Of a stretch of DNA of 19,100 nucleotides, positions 8,615 to 16,164 are shown piece after piece. The DNA is from an uncultured Prevotella sp. (GTDB lineage: Bacteria > Bacteroidota > Bacteroidia > Bacteroidales > Bacteroidaceae): positions 1 through 19,100 of the forward strand of contig CAJPTO010000033.1 in the NCBI GenBank assembly GCA_905373605.1, written 5' to 3'. The first letter of the stretch is position 1. Each line of letters starts with the position of its first letter. The translations under genes were made by a program, and so were the position numbers. The notes beneath the pieces are model-generated. The model had not been told where the DNA came from. It saw only the letters and a list, made by a program, of their open reading frames with translations, and ran no database searches.

Positions 8615-8727
8615 TAATTGGACTAATTGGGGTTAGTTGGGGGGTAGTTGGGCTGTTCTGTCTAGTCGGAGCTGTCGGAGTTGTCGGACAAGTCAGGCCA
8701 TTCAGGCCGGTCAGAATTGTCGCATCT
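8615..8727. repeat. Degenerate 9-bp tandem repeat in the pncB leader
   Basis: Seven consecutive 9-mers at 8665-8727 share the form GTC-GGA/AGG-NNN (gtcggagct, gtcggagtt, gtcggacaa, gtcaggcca, ttcaggccg, gtcagaatt, gtcgcatct). Just upstream, three 9-mers at 8615-8641 follow TAATTGGAC/TAATTGGGG/TTAGTTGGG. The phase holds exactly across the seven units. I see no gene in this spacer. Confidence 0.7.
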
Positions 8728-8754
8728 ATAGAAGTTGTTAATGGTGTCGGCCAT

Positions 8755-8784
8755 CCTTTCACCCCTTCACTTTTTCACCTTTCA
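8755..8784 (-). repeat. GGTGAAA-type repeat tract over the 3' end of the HAD gene
   Basis: On the minus strand this reads GAAAGGTGAAAAAGTGAAGGGGTGAAAGG, a run of 8-9 bp units related to GGTGAAAA. The TGA inside the first unit is the stop codon of the HAD phosphatase. Related tracts are found at 9463-9500 (plus orientation) and 9563-9588 (minus orientation). Confidence 0.6.
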
Positions 8785-9425
8785 ACAATCTCTTCCAGCA
8801 GTGCGAAGTCGTCAATCACCCAGTTTGCTTCGGCCTCTTCTAGTTCTTTCCTTGTTCCATTGCCATAAGTAACGCCGCAGGTGATGGCATTGGCGCGGCG
8901 TCCCATCTCAATGTCGAAAGCCATGTCGCCCACAACGAGCGTTTCTTCGGGTTTTCGGCCAAGGTGTTCGAGGGTGATAAGCACGGGTTCGGGGTGCGGT
9001 TTGGCATGAGTAACGTCGTCGGCACTGACAATGAAGCTGATGTATGGGCCAATTCCGATGCTGCTAACGAGGTTTGGCAGCGAGTCGCGGCCACGACTGC
9101 TGGCGATGGTGAGTGTAAGTCCGGCTTGGTGTAGGCGTTCAATGGTTTTCACCACGTTGCGGAACGGCTTTACCGCACCTGTAACGTTGTTGATGTCGAA
9201 GATGCTTCGGTAAGTGTCCACACATGCCAAGGCCGTTTGCTCGTCAACGTTGGCCAGTCGCACAAAAGCCTCTTTAAGGGGCAGCCCGATGGTGGCCGCA
9301 CATTCGTCTTCGGTGCTTGGGGGCAGGGAGTGTAGGCGCAAGGTTTCTTGCAAGGTGTCGACGATGATGCGGCGCGAGTCGCCTAGCGTGCCGTCAAAGT
9401 CGAGTATCAGGGTGGTAAATTTCAT
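8775..9425 (-). CDS. HAD-family phosphatase, phosphoglycolate-phosphatase-like
   Basis: A 216-residue haloacid dehalogenase-superfamily hydrolase, probably a cytosolic small-molecule phosphatase. All four HAD motifs are present: I, DFDGT with D9 (nucleophile) and D11; II, IASS (S109/S110); III, AKPHPEP with K142; IV, VVGDMAFD with D167 and D171. A helical cap lies between motifs I and II (about 15-90), the arrangement of phosphoglycolate and beta-phosphoglucomutase-like members. Motif IV has the GDMAFDIEMGRRA form common in Gph-like proteins. The substrate cannot be read from sequence. It sits between rnr and pncB on the same strand. A -7-like box lies 11-18 bp upstream of its ATG. Its last two codons and stop fall inside a GGTGAAA repeat tract. 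Confidence 0.9.
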   Translation of the reverse strand: MKFTTLILDFDGTLGDSRRIIVDTLQETLRLHSLPPSTEDECAATIGLPLKEAFVRLANVDEQTALACVDTYRSIFDINNVTGAVKPFRNVVKTIERLHQAGLTLTIASSRGRDSLPNLVSSIGIGPYISFIVSADDVTHAKPHPEPVLITLEHLGRKPEETLVVGDMAFDIEMGRRANAITCGVTYGNGTRKELEEAEANWVIDDFALLEEIVER

Positions 9426-9435
9426 CTTTTTCGTG

Positions 9436-9443
9436 CAAAGGTA
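9436..9443 (-). promoter_or_regulatory. Candidate Bacteroidota -7 box for the HAD gene
   Basis: The minus strand reads TACCTTTG, an exact match to TAnnTTTG, 11 bp before the ATG (9425). A TTTG -33 element at the right distance was not seen, because that stretch is a GGTGAAA tract. The implied leader is only a few bases. Confidence 0.35.
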
Positions 9444-9462
9444 TGAAAAGTTTGGGAGTTAT

Positions 9463-9588
9463 GAAGGGTGAAAGGGTGAAAAGGTAGAAAGGTGAAAAAA
9501 TGGCTAACGCCCATTAAGGGTAGGAAGGTGAGAAAACGGTTGACGCCAGTTCATCCCATAATCTTTTCACCTTTTCATTTCTTTCAAC
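9463..9588. repeat. Inverted pair of GGTGAAA-type tracts around the rnr stop
   Basis: The left arm, 9463-9500, reads GAAGGGTGAAAGGGTGAAAAGG and continues with further GGTGAAAA units. The right arm, 9563-9588, is the reverse complement type (CTTTTCACCTTTTCATTTC). A weaker copy, AGGAAGGTGAGAAAA, lies at 9522-9536. The arms can pair imperfectly, placing the rnr stop codon in the loop. The right arm is inside the rnr reading frame and encodes part of its C-terminal tail. Confidence 0.55.
9495..9515 (-). terminator. Possible weak terminator at the rnr stop
   Basis: On the minus strand, AATGG(G)C-GTTA-GCCATT forms a 6-bp stem with one bulged base, followed by a run of T (complement of the As at 9495-9500). 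It begins directly at the rnr TAA. The stem is short, so efficiency is doubtful. Confidence 0.35.
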
Positions 9589-11775
9589 CACAGTAAAGTC
9601 TAGTTGCCTTTTCTCTTGGTCGGCGCGCGCCACTTGTATGCGAATGGGGTCGCCCAGTTGGTACTTACGGTGTCGTCGCCGACCCACAAGACAATAGTTT
9701 CGCTCGTCGAAGTCGTAGTAATCGTCGTCGAGGTCGCGCATGGGAACCATTCCTTCGCAGTGGTTTTCGTCTATTTCGCAGTAGATGCCATAGCTGGCAA
9801 TGCCGCTAATGTGGGCATCATACACCTCGCCCAGCTTGTCGGCCATGAACTCCACCATCTTATATTTGATGGAGTCGCGCTCGGCATTCTGTGCTATCTG
9901 CTCCATTTCCGACGAATGCTCGCACAATTCTTCGTAATGTTCCTTATTCGCACTACGCCCACCGGCAGCATAACGTGTAAGCAAACGATGCACCATCGTG
10001 TCGGGGTAACGGCGAATAGGACTGGTGAAATGCGTGTAATATTCGAACGCCAAGCCGAAATGTCCGATGTTGTGTATGCTGTATTTTGCCTTCATCATGG
10101 CGCGCAGGGCAATGGTTTCGATGAGGTTTTGTTCGCGTTTGCCCTCCACCTCGTCCATCAGCTTGTTCAGTGCGCGCGAAGTTTCACCTTTGGTGCTGGT
10201 GGTTTTCAGCTTATAACCAAACTTGGTGATAAACTCGCGCAGCGTTTCCAGCTTCTGTGGGTCGGGATTGTCGTGCACGCGGTAGGGCAACGTCTTTGGT
10301 GTTCGCCCGTTTTTGGGTTTCCCCACGCTCTCGGCCACCGTTTTATTGGCCAAGAGCATAAACTCCTCAATCAGTTTGTTGGCATCCTTGGACCGTTTGA
10401 AGTAAGCGCGGATGGGTTTTCCTTGCTCGTCGATGTCGAAGTGCAGCTCTTCTCGGTCGAACTTCACCGCCCCGTTCTTAAACCGCCTTTCGCGTAGCTT
10501 CTTCGCCAGCCTGTCTAGCATGATGAGCGCATCGGCATTCTCTCCCTTATATCCGCCTTTGGGTGCGGGTGGTGCCGGCATTCCCGTTCCGTCCACAACG
10601 CCGTTGTCTTCCAATAGCTGTTGCACCTCCTCGTAAGCGTAGCGCCTGTCGCTCTTTATCACGGTGTGCACGATGCGATAAGCCTTTATGTCGGCGTTGT
10701 CGTCCATGTTGAAGATAACGCTGTAGGCCAACTTCTCCTCGTTTGGGCGCAGCGAGCAGATGAAGTTGCACAAGCGTTCGGGCAGCATGGGTATGGTTCT
10801 GTCCACGAGATACACGCTCGTGGCACGTTTCACGGCTTCCTTGTCGATGATGCTGCCCTCTGTTACGTAGTGGCTAACGTCTGCAATGTGCACACCCACC
10901 TGCCAAAGCCCCTTGTCGAGCATGCGAATGGACAGTGCATCGTCGAAATCCTTGGCATCTCGCGGGTCGATGGTGCAGGTAAACACGTTGCGGAAATCCT
11001 CCCTTTCGTCGATGTCTTTCTGCGTAATCTCGGCCGGGATGCGTTCAGCCGCCTCTTCAGCCGCCTTGGGATAAGTGTAAGGCAGCCCATATTGTGCAAG
11101 GATGGCATGCATCTCGGCGTCGTTTTCGCCCGTAGGTCCCAGCACATCCATCACCTCGCCCATGATGTTCTTGTGGTCGGCATCGGGCCATTGCGTGATT
11201 TTCACCACCGCTTTGTCGCCCGTTTTTCCCCCTTTGAGCTTGCGTTTAGGTACAAAGATGTCGTGCACATACAGGTTTTCGGGCGTAATGAGGAACGCCA
11301 TGTCGCGTTCAACCCGCAGTTTTCCCACCACTTGGTCTTTGGCCCGTTTGAGAATTTCGATAACCATCGCCTCCTTGATATGTCGTTTCCTTCGCGCCAT
11401 GAGCTGCACGCGAACACGGTCTCCGTTAAGAGCCGACATGGAGTTTCGCTCGCTTACGAAGACAGGCAGCGAGCCATCGTCGGGTACGAACGAGTTTTTG
11501 CCGTTCGTCTTTCGCACGAAACGTCCCTCCAGCACCTGTCCGGCCTGGTTAAGGCGGTAAGAACTATCGGTAACTTTGGTCAGGAAGTCGTCCCAAGCCA
11601 TTTCCTCCATCACGTCGATGGCGAGCATCTTCAGCGGATGCGTGTCGAGTTTGAGTGCTTTGAAGATTTCCTTGAAGCTGAAAGTCTTTCCCGGCTGTTG
11701 CTCGAAAAACTGTTGCAGCCTTTCGGCCACCTGCTTTTTGTTGAGGCGTTTGCCCCCTTTCTTTCCTTTTCCCAT
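9514..11775 (-). CDS. rnr: Ribonuclease R (RNB-family 3'-5' exoribonuclease)
   Basis: A processive 3'-to-5' RNA exonuclease able to degrade structured RNA, important in RNA turnover and rRNA quality control. Domains in order (753 residues): a basic N-terminal start and winged-helix segment (about 10-75); cold-shock/OB domains (about 80-220); the RNB catalytic domain with IDPRDAKDFDDA (269-280), in which D270, D276, D278 and D279 match the RNase II metal-binding aspartates; VDRTIPMLPERLCN (about 325-340); and SPIRRYPD near 587. A C-terminal S1 domain follows (LGEVYDAHISGIASYGIYCE onward). The lysine-rich tail of the E. coli enzyme is absent. The last 15-20 residues come from a GGTGAAA repeat tract and look like a late extension. 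The start lies 13 bp after the stop of a restriction-system methylase gene, with no perfect -7 box in between, so it may depend on read-through from that operon. Confidence 0.96.
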   Translation of the reverse strand: MGKGKKGGKRLNKKQVAERLQQFFEQQPGKTFSFKEIFKALKLDTHPLKMLAIDVMEEMAWDDFLTKVTDSSYRLNQAGQVLEGRFVRKTNGKNSFVPDDGSLPVFVSERNSMSALNGDRVRVQLMARRKRHIKEAMVIEILKRAKDQVVGKLRVERDMAFLITPENLYVHDIFVPKRKLKGGKTGDKAVVKITQWPDADHKNIMGEVMDVLGPTGENDAEMHAILAQYGLPYTYPKAAEEAAERIPAEITQKDIDEREDFRNVFTCTIDPRDAKDFDDALSIRMLDKGLWQVGVHIADVSHYVTEGSIIDKEAVKRATSVYLVDRTIPMLPERLCNFICSLRPNEEKLAYSVIFNMDDNADIKAYRIVHTVIKSDRRYAYEEVQQLLEDNGVVDGTGMPAPPAPKGGYKGENADALIMLDRLAKKLRERRFKNGAVKFDREELHFDIDEQGKPIRAYFKRSKDANKLIEEFMLLANKTVAESVGKPKNGRTPKTLPYRVHDNPDPQKLETLREFITKFGYKLKTTSTKGETSRALNKLMDEVEGKREQNLIETIALRAMMKAKYSIHNIGHFGLAFEYYTHFTSPIRRYPDTMVHRLLTRYAAGGRSANKEHYEELCEHSSEMEQIAQNAERDSIKYKMVEFMADKLGEVYDAHISGIASYGIYCEIDENHCEGMVPMRDLDDDYYDFDERNYCLVGRRRHRKYQLGDPIRIQVARADQEKRQLDFTVVERNEKVKRLWDELASTVFSPSYP

Positions 11776-11788
11776 ATTCGGCTGTTGT

Positions 11789-13222
11789 TTAAGATGCCTG
11801 TTCTTGTTTTAACTTTTCACATAACGACGATATAGTGGTATCGGTAAAAGTTCTCCAGATATCCAGTGATAATTGCTGGTATGTATGGAACAGCTGTGTC
11901 ACATACTCTAGTTCAAATACAAGTCTGAAGTCGTTCTTATCCTCATTTGGTTGTCCCTCTTTGCGTGTCCCAACGCGGGCAATCTTTATGAGGTAAAGAT
12001 CTCTAATCCCCTTACGTTTAATGTAGGGCATAAAATAGTAAAGCTTATTTAGGGCCACAGTAGAGGGAAACTTTTTCCCTGTATAGTATATTTTGGCAGA
12101 GCGATCGAGATATTGCTCGATGTTGTCTGGTTTCACTAAGCTAACGAGAACCCTTTTTGTTTCATCAATATTATTATCCTTTTCATCCTTTCCGTCATTC
12201 GATACAATTCCATTGGGGAACTGTAGTAACACTTCATCAAAGTTCACTTGATGTATTTTAAGCACCTTCTGCAATGAGTGCGCAACATGCCACATCAAAA
12301 CAGGAGGCACAGCGTTTCCGATAGCCTTATATTGCCTTATGTGCGAAACGGCATCTAGACTGAAAGTATCAGGGAACGATTGTATTCGGGCCGCCTCTCT
12401 AGTTGAGAAGCGTCTGTATCTGCCCCCAAACATATATACCGGGTCTGTGCTGTTGAGGCTCACTTTAGCCAAATGTGCACTGATGGTGTTACAAGGTTCA
12501 TTAATATCCATCGCACGCCCCTTGTTCATCTTGTCGCGCACGGCAAGCATTCCCTCAACCGCTTTCTGACTGAAAAAAAGCTTTTCGTCTCGGTTGCATT
12601 CTTCCATAATGACATCTCCAAGAACCTTTCGCTCTGAATTGTTCAAGACGGCAGGGAACCTAAACTTGCTATAATCCTCGGCATCTCGAAATCCGACAAT
12701 GAAAACACGTTCTCTTTTCTGCGGAATGCCATATTCTGCAGCATTTAGCAATTTATGCACCACGCTATAGCCCGCGTCACGGAATTCTTTCATAATCATG
12801 GGGAATGCCTTTCCTTTATTGGCAGAAAGCAATCCCTTTACGTTTTCGGCGATGAAAAAGCGTGGTTGGCGCTCCTTTAGCACTTTAACCATTTCGAAGA
12901 ACAACATACCCCTTTCGTCTTTGTATCCTAAGCGTGGTGGGTTTTGTGCCGATATGGAGAACGACTGGCAAGGAAATCCCCCAATAAGCATGTCGAACTG
13001 CGGCATTTCCTCTATGTTAATTTGCCGCACATCTTTCACTACACACTTATGTTCAAAATTATTGTTGTATATCTTTGTGCAATACTCATCATTGTCAATG
13101 GCATACACTATCTCGAAAGCGTTGGGTGCATACGATTTATTTAGGTATGAGAATGCACCAACGATGCCAAGGTCCATCCCACCACATCCACAAAACAACG
13201 AAGCCACTCTTACCTTTTCCAT
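11789..13222 (-). CDS. C5-cytosine DNA methyltransferase with 150-residue C-terminal extension
   Basis: Predicted to methylate cytosine C5 at the recognition site of the neighbouring nuclease. Motifs in family order: I, FCGCGGMDLG (10-19); IV, GGFPCQSFS (81-89) with catalytic C85; VI, ENV (126-128); VIII, QKRERVF (168-174); IX, REAARIQSFPD (275-285); X, GNAVPP (302-307). The region between VIII and IX is short (about 100 residues), so the target-recognition segment is small. After motif X, residues about 325-477 form an added domain I do not recognise, with a charged linker (343-356) and a conserved-looking stretch around KIYYTGKKFPST (377-388) and LYLIKIARVGTRKEG (409-423). The ATG overlaps the end of the nuclease gene by 13 bp, indicating translational coupling. 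It differs clearly in sequence from the other methylase of the operon, so the pair did not arise by recent duplication. Confidence 0.93.
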   Translation of the reverse strand: MEKVRVASLFCGCGGMDLGIVGAFSYLNKSYAPNAFEIVYAIDNDEYCTKIYNNNFEHKCVVKDVRQINIEEMPQFDMLIGGFPCQSFSISAQNPPRLGYKDERGMLFFEMVKVLKERQPRFFIAENVKGLLSANKGKAFPMIMKEFRDAGYSVVHKLLNAAEYGIPQKRERVFIVGFRDAEDYSKFRFPAVLNNSERKVLGDVIMEECNRDEKLFFSQKAVEGMLAVRDKMNKGRAMDINEPCNTISAHLAKVSLNSTDPVYMFGGRYRRFSTREAARIQSFPDTFSLDAVSHIRQYKAIGNAVPPVLMWHVAHSLQKVLKIHQVNFDEVLLQFPNGIVSNDGKDEKDNNIDETKRVLVSLVKPDNIEQYLDRSAKIYYTGKKFPSTVALNKLYYFMPYIKRKGIRDLYLIKIARVGTRKEGQPNEDKNDFRLVFELEYVTQLFHTYQQLSLDIWRTFTDTTISSLCEKLKQEQAS

Positions 13223-14697
13223 GTCAACAATGTTGTAGGTTTAAATTGCTTGTCGGAGAACGTAATTTCCATGCCATCGCGCGGTTCAGCCTCGATCAAG
13301 TCTTGTTTATAAAGGTCAACAGGGTTGCGCAGAACGAAAAGCACCTTTTCATTTTCGCTTAGCATGAGTCGATAGACGCAGTAATGTTCCTTGACGGTGT
13401 TGGCAACCCGCCATTCGTTTGTAGACATGTGAAAGCCGTACATCTGTATTTTCTGTCTACTAATGGTGGTTTTAACCTCAATGTAGCGGTGGTTCTCTGT
13501 GCCATCAGCCTCAAAGCTGTCGATGTCAAATCCCGGATGGTATGATGGGCTGTCAACAATTTGCACCAATCGTACAAAGGCATCGTAACCTTTGATTTTT
13601 AAGCGCATCTTTTCGTGCCCACATACAATAGCCTCGCCAAGGTTTCCTATGTCTTTTGTTGTTTTGTCATCGGAAGCAACCACATCTTTTATTCGGTCAT
13701 CAAACACGACATCAACCTCAACGTCGTCCTTTATGATGTTGCTCGCGCTGGTTTTAAAGAGTTGTGGGTTGAGAGAATTGTTGACATACTCAAACCAACA
13801 GGGCTCTACCTTTGATAGATCAGACACTTCAATATTCTTTTGTCTGTAGAAAGCGTCATATCCGTCAAACCAAGTCTCGTCGTTTGCAAAGGCGTTTATG
13901 GCCGTTGTTTCATTTCCTTTCAGACGAAAATAGCCGTTATGGTTCTCAACAAGGTTGGCAAGTTCCATATAATCGAGAATGTCACCAGCATAGCGAGTGA
14001 TGTCCCCTTTAGAACGAGCCTTCCCCATCAGTGATAAAACCTTACTGTCTTTCGGGTTGTAGTATTTCACTTTTGCTTTTCTATTCTGCAAAATAACACT
14101 AGCAACCTGCGCCAGGTCTGTTTGTCCGCTCGTCACCCTAGTGTCATTAAACAAGCAGTAGGTAGCTTCCTCTGCCGAAATGCTCATTTCCTTGTTTGAG
14201 TGTGTTTTGCTTAATAACTCATTGCCGGCCATGAGCACCCGAATAATGTCCCTTGCAGGTTTGAATTTTATGTTGTGAGCAATGACATCTTTTAAGTCTT
14301 GCGCTTTCATGTGTCCGCCAGGAAACTGGAAGGAAAACAGAAAGAACCTTAAAAACTGCGGCAAGTCTTGATTTTCATATAAAAAATAAGCCATTCTAGA
14401 GGTTTCGGTAAAGCCTTCAGCCTTATTCTCCGTGTAAAATCCAAACAAGGCTGGTATCTCTGTGCGCCAATTGTGCAGAGTCTTGTCGGCCATGTCAATG
14501 TTTCCGGGAAACATTCTTATCGCTTCAAAATACTTCTGGGCATATTTGTCGCAAGGCAGTTTAGGGATTTTGCAACACTCACTAGCCATGTAAAGCAACA
14601 CATTCTCTATGTTGCTTTTAAATCTTGGTCTAACAAAATGTATTCTATACCAAAAGTGGTCGGGTATTTGATAATAACTTATTTCTTTCTTTGCCAT
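13210..14697 (-). CDS. Restriction endonuclease candidate with C-terminal DUF3883 (NO VEIN-type) domain
   Basis: A 495-residue protein starting MAKKEISYYQ at 14697. An ATG 90 bp further up (14787) is open but would lie deep inside the upstream methylase gene; the 19-bp overlap given by 14697 fits the operon better. The C-terminal domain (about 350-470) has the DUF3883 pattern: GNLGE (351-355), FDIDS (390-394), IEVK (406-409) and STNEW (425-429). D391, E407 and K409 would be the PD-(D/E)XK-like metal and catalytic set. The N-terminal 330 residues are not recognised beyond looking helical, with a segment FLRFFLFSFQFPGGH (about 115-129); they probably hold specificity and dimerisation functions. 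It lies between and overlaps two C5-cytosine methylase genes, the usual context of a type II nuclease. The nuclease role is inferred from domain and context. Confidence 0.8.
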   Translation of the reverse strand: MAKKEISYYQIPDHFWYRIHFVRPRFKSNIENVLLYMASECCKIPKLPCDKYAQKYFEAIRMFPGNIDMADKTLHNWRTEIPALFGFYTENKAEGFTETSRMAYFLYENQDLPQFLRFFLFSFQFPGGHMKAQDLKDVIAHNIKFKPARDIIRVLMAGNELLSKTHSNKEMSISAEEATYCLFNDTRVTSGQTDLAQVASVILQNRKAKVKYYNPKDSKVLSLMGKARSKGDITRYAGDILDYMELANLVENHNGYFRLKGNETTAINAFANDETWFDGYDAFYRQKNIEVSDLSKVEPCWFEYVNNSLNPQLFKTSASNIIKDDVEVDVVFDDRIKDVVASDDKTTKDIGNLGEAIVCGHEKMRLKIKGYDAFVRLVQIVDSPSYHPGFDIDSFEADGTENHRYIEVKTTISRQKIQMYGFHMSTNEWRVANTVKEHYCVYRLMLSENEKVLFVLRNPVDLYKQDLIEAEPRDGMEITFSDKQFKPTTLLTWKR

Positions 14698-15749
14698 AAT
14701 GTCTTGCGTAGTTGTATTGCAATAGCCTTTGCCATAAGCGGCGGAACAGCGTTCCCCACTTGTTTGTATTGGCTTGTTTTGCTGCACATAAATACAAAGG
14801 TGTCTGGAAAGGATTGTATCCTTGCACTTTCTCTAACAGTGGGTATCCTGTTCCATTTGTAATGGAAGTGATGGCGATGCCCCGTGTCTATCGTTATGCT
14901 AGGCTTGTTGCTGGCCAAACGTGTCCATGCGATGTGCACTTTGCGCGTTTGTTGTAACTCTTCGGGCAAGCATTTGTAATTTCCGCCATCGGGGACCATT
15001 GCAATGATCTCTTTTGTTTTGTCGCTGTGGTTTGTTGTCTCGTGGTTAAACACTCCTTTGCTCTCCTTACGAGCGTAGCACTGGAACTCGGACATCACGC
15101 CATTTGTGTATGGAGCACCTTCTGGCATGGATGTTTCTGAAAGGTCGCCAATGGCATCGAGCGTTGAAACTTTAGCGGTGGAAAGCGGCAAGGGATATTC
15201 AAAGGCCTCATTGCCTTTAATCCCTACGAAAAACGCTCGCCGGCGATTTTGGGGTACTCCATAATCAGAAGCTGTCAGCACCTGAACACTTACATTGTAG
15301 CCCAAGTGTTCGAAATCTTTTATGATGGCATTCCTTACCATTCCGCCACCTATGCTTAGGATGTTAGGGACGTTCTCCATGACAAAAGCTTTGGGCTCGA
15401 AGCACGAAACGAAATTTACAAACGACTTGTACAATTGATTTCTCTTGTCTTCAACAATCCTTTTCCCTGCAACAGAGAAACCTTGGCACGGGGGGCCACC
15501 AATGATGACGTCTACATGGGAGATGCCATACTCTGTCTTAATTCTCTCGGGGGATATCTCCACAAGGTCGCCGCATAAGGTTCTTGAAGCCTTTCTGTTA
15601 TGTGCATAGGTAATTAGGGCGTCCTTCCAATTGTCTATTGCAAGCACGTTTGTGAAGTTTGCCATTTCAAACCCTAACGACATACCGCCACAGCCAGAGA
15701 ACAGATCGATGAAGTCTAGCTTCTCGGCTTCATTTGTCTTATCGAGCAT
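14679..15749 (-). CDS. C5-cytosine DNA methyltransferase
   Basis: First gene of the second restriction operon. At 356 residues it has a compact family length, with all key motifs: I, DLFSGCGGMSLGF (15-27); IV, GGPPCQGFSV (84-93) with catalytic C88; VI, ENV (125-127); VIII, QNRRRAFFVG (167-176); IX, RESARIQSFPD (306-316); X, GNAVPP (332-337). The variable region between VIII and IX (about 180-300) should read the target. It ends with a 19-bp overlap into the nuclease gene. With the second methylase it probably protects the two strands of an asymmetric site, or two different cytosines; that is inference. The ATG at 15749 is the natural start, 11 residues before motif I begins. Confidence 0.94.
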   Translation of the reverse strand: MLDKTNEAEKLDFIDLFSGCGGMSLGFEMANFTNVLAIDNWKDALITYAHNRKASRTLCGDLVEISPERIKTEYGISHVDVIIGGPPCQGFSVAGKRIVEDKRNQLYKSFVNFVSCFEPKAFVMENVPNILSIGGGMVRNAIIKDFEHLGYNVSVQVLTASDYGVPQNRRRAFFVGIKGNEAFEYPLPLSTAKVSTLDAIGDLSETSMPEGAPYTNGVMSEFQCYARKESKGVFNHETTNHSDKTKEIIAMVPDGGNYKCLPEELQQTRKVHIAWTRLASNKPSITIDTGHRHHFHYKWNRIPTVRESARIQSFPDTFVFMCSKTSQYKQVGNAVPPLMAKAIAIQLRKTLWQRKK

Positions 15750-16113
15750 ATATTATTCTTTAATATTTGGGTGTAAGACTGGCGCTAGAGACATCGCGCA
15801 AAAGCACGTCTCCTTTTTATTTAGCCCCTCGCTGTCTTTTTCCTTTTAGTGGGAATACAGCAAAGGCTAATTCCAAAAACCAGCATAAAAGATAAGTCCA
15901 CGGCATTACTTGCATTTCAGCAGGCCAAAGACTTTCCAAACGAAACGTAAATAAGGCCAATACATCGCTCTCGGGAACTAAGCTTGTGCTTGCTTGTTCG
16001 TACATGTTCGGCGAGCAAGATCCATTTATAGCACTTGGATATCATGCCTGTAGAAAACTTGCTCGTGGGTTAATTAAAGGATGTTTGTAGCGGCCTTTTC
16101 CATTCGCCTAGTG
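15750..16113. other. Non-coding spacer upstream of the cytosine-methylase operon
   Basis: About 360 bp with no reading frame I can support. A 62-codon minus-strand frame (15817-16005) has no recognisable motif and an odd Trp/Met-rich composition. The stretch GGCATTACTTGCATTTCAGC near 15901 followed by AGGCCAAAG resembles short intergenic sequences I associate with Prevotella genomes, so this may be a dispersed repeat. No tRNA, CRISPR or terminator was seen. Confidence 0.5.
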
Positions 16114-16142
16114 CAAAGTAACAAAAAAGATGTGAGACCAAA
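16114..16142 (-). promoter_or_regulatory. Candidate minus-strand promoter for the cytosine-methylase operon
   Basis: The minus strand has TTTG (16142-16139), 17 bp, then TTACTTTG (16121-16114), which matches TAnnTTTG except at one base. The spacer is a little shorter than the usual 19-21 bp. It would give a leader of about 360 nt to the first methylase gene. No better minus-strand candidate was found in the spacer. Confidence 0.3.
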
Positions 16143-16164
16143 GGCGCATTTTATAAAAAACTTC

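Noticed and set aside
10621..11835. 404-codon plus-strand open frame, and a 297-codon one at 9604-10497
   Set aside because: Both are antisense to rnr, which has complete RNase R domains; their composition (His/Val/Phe-rich) is typical of complement shadows.
14698..14787. 30-residue N-terminal extension of the DUF3883 protein
   Set aside because: It would overlap the upstream methylase, including its motif X, by about 109 bp, and its sequence looks like an out-of-frame translation. The ATG at 14697 gives a 19-bp overlap typical of the operon.
15817..16005. 62-codon minus-strand frame in the spacer
   Set aside because: No homology-like motif, no promoter or spacing support, and unusual composition; treated as non-coding.
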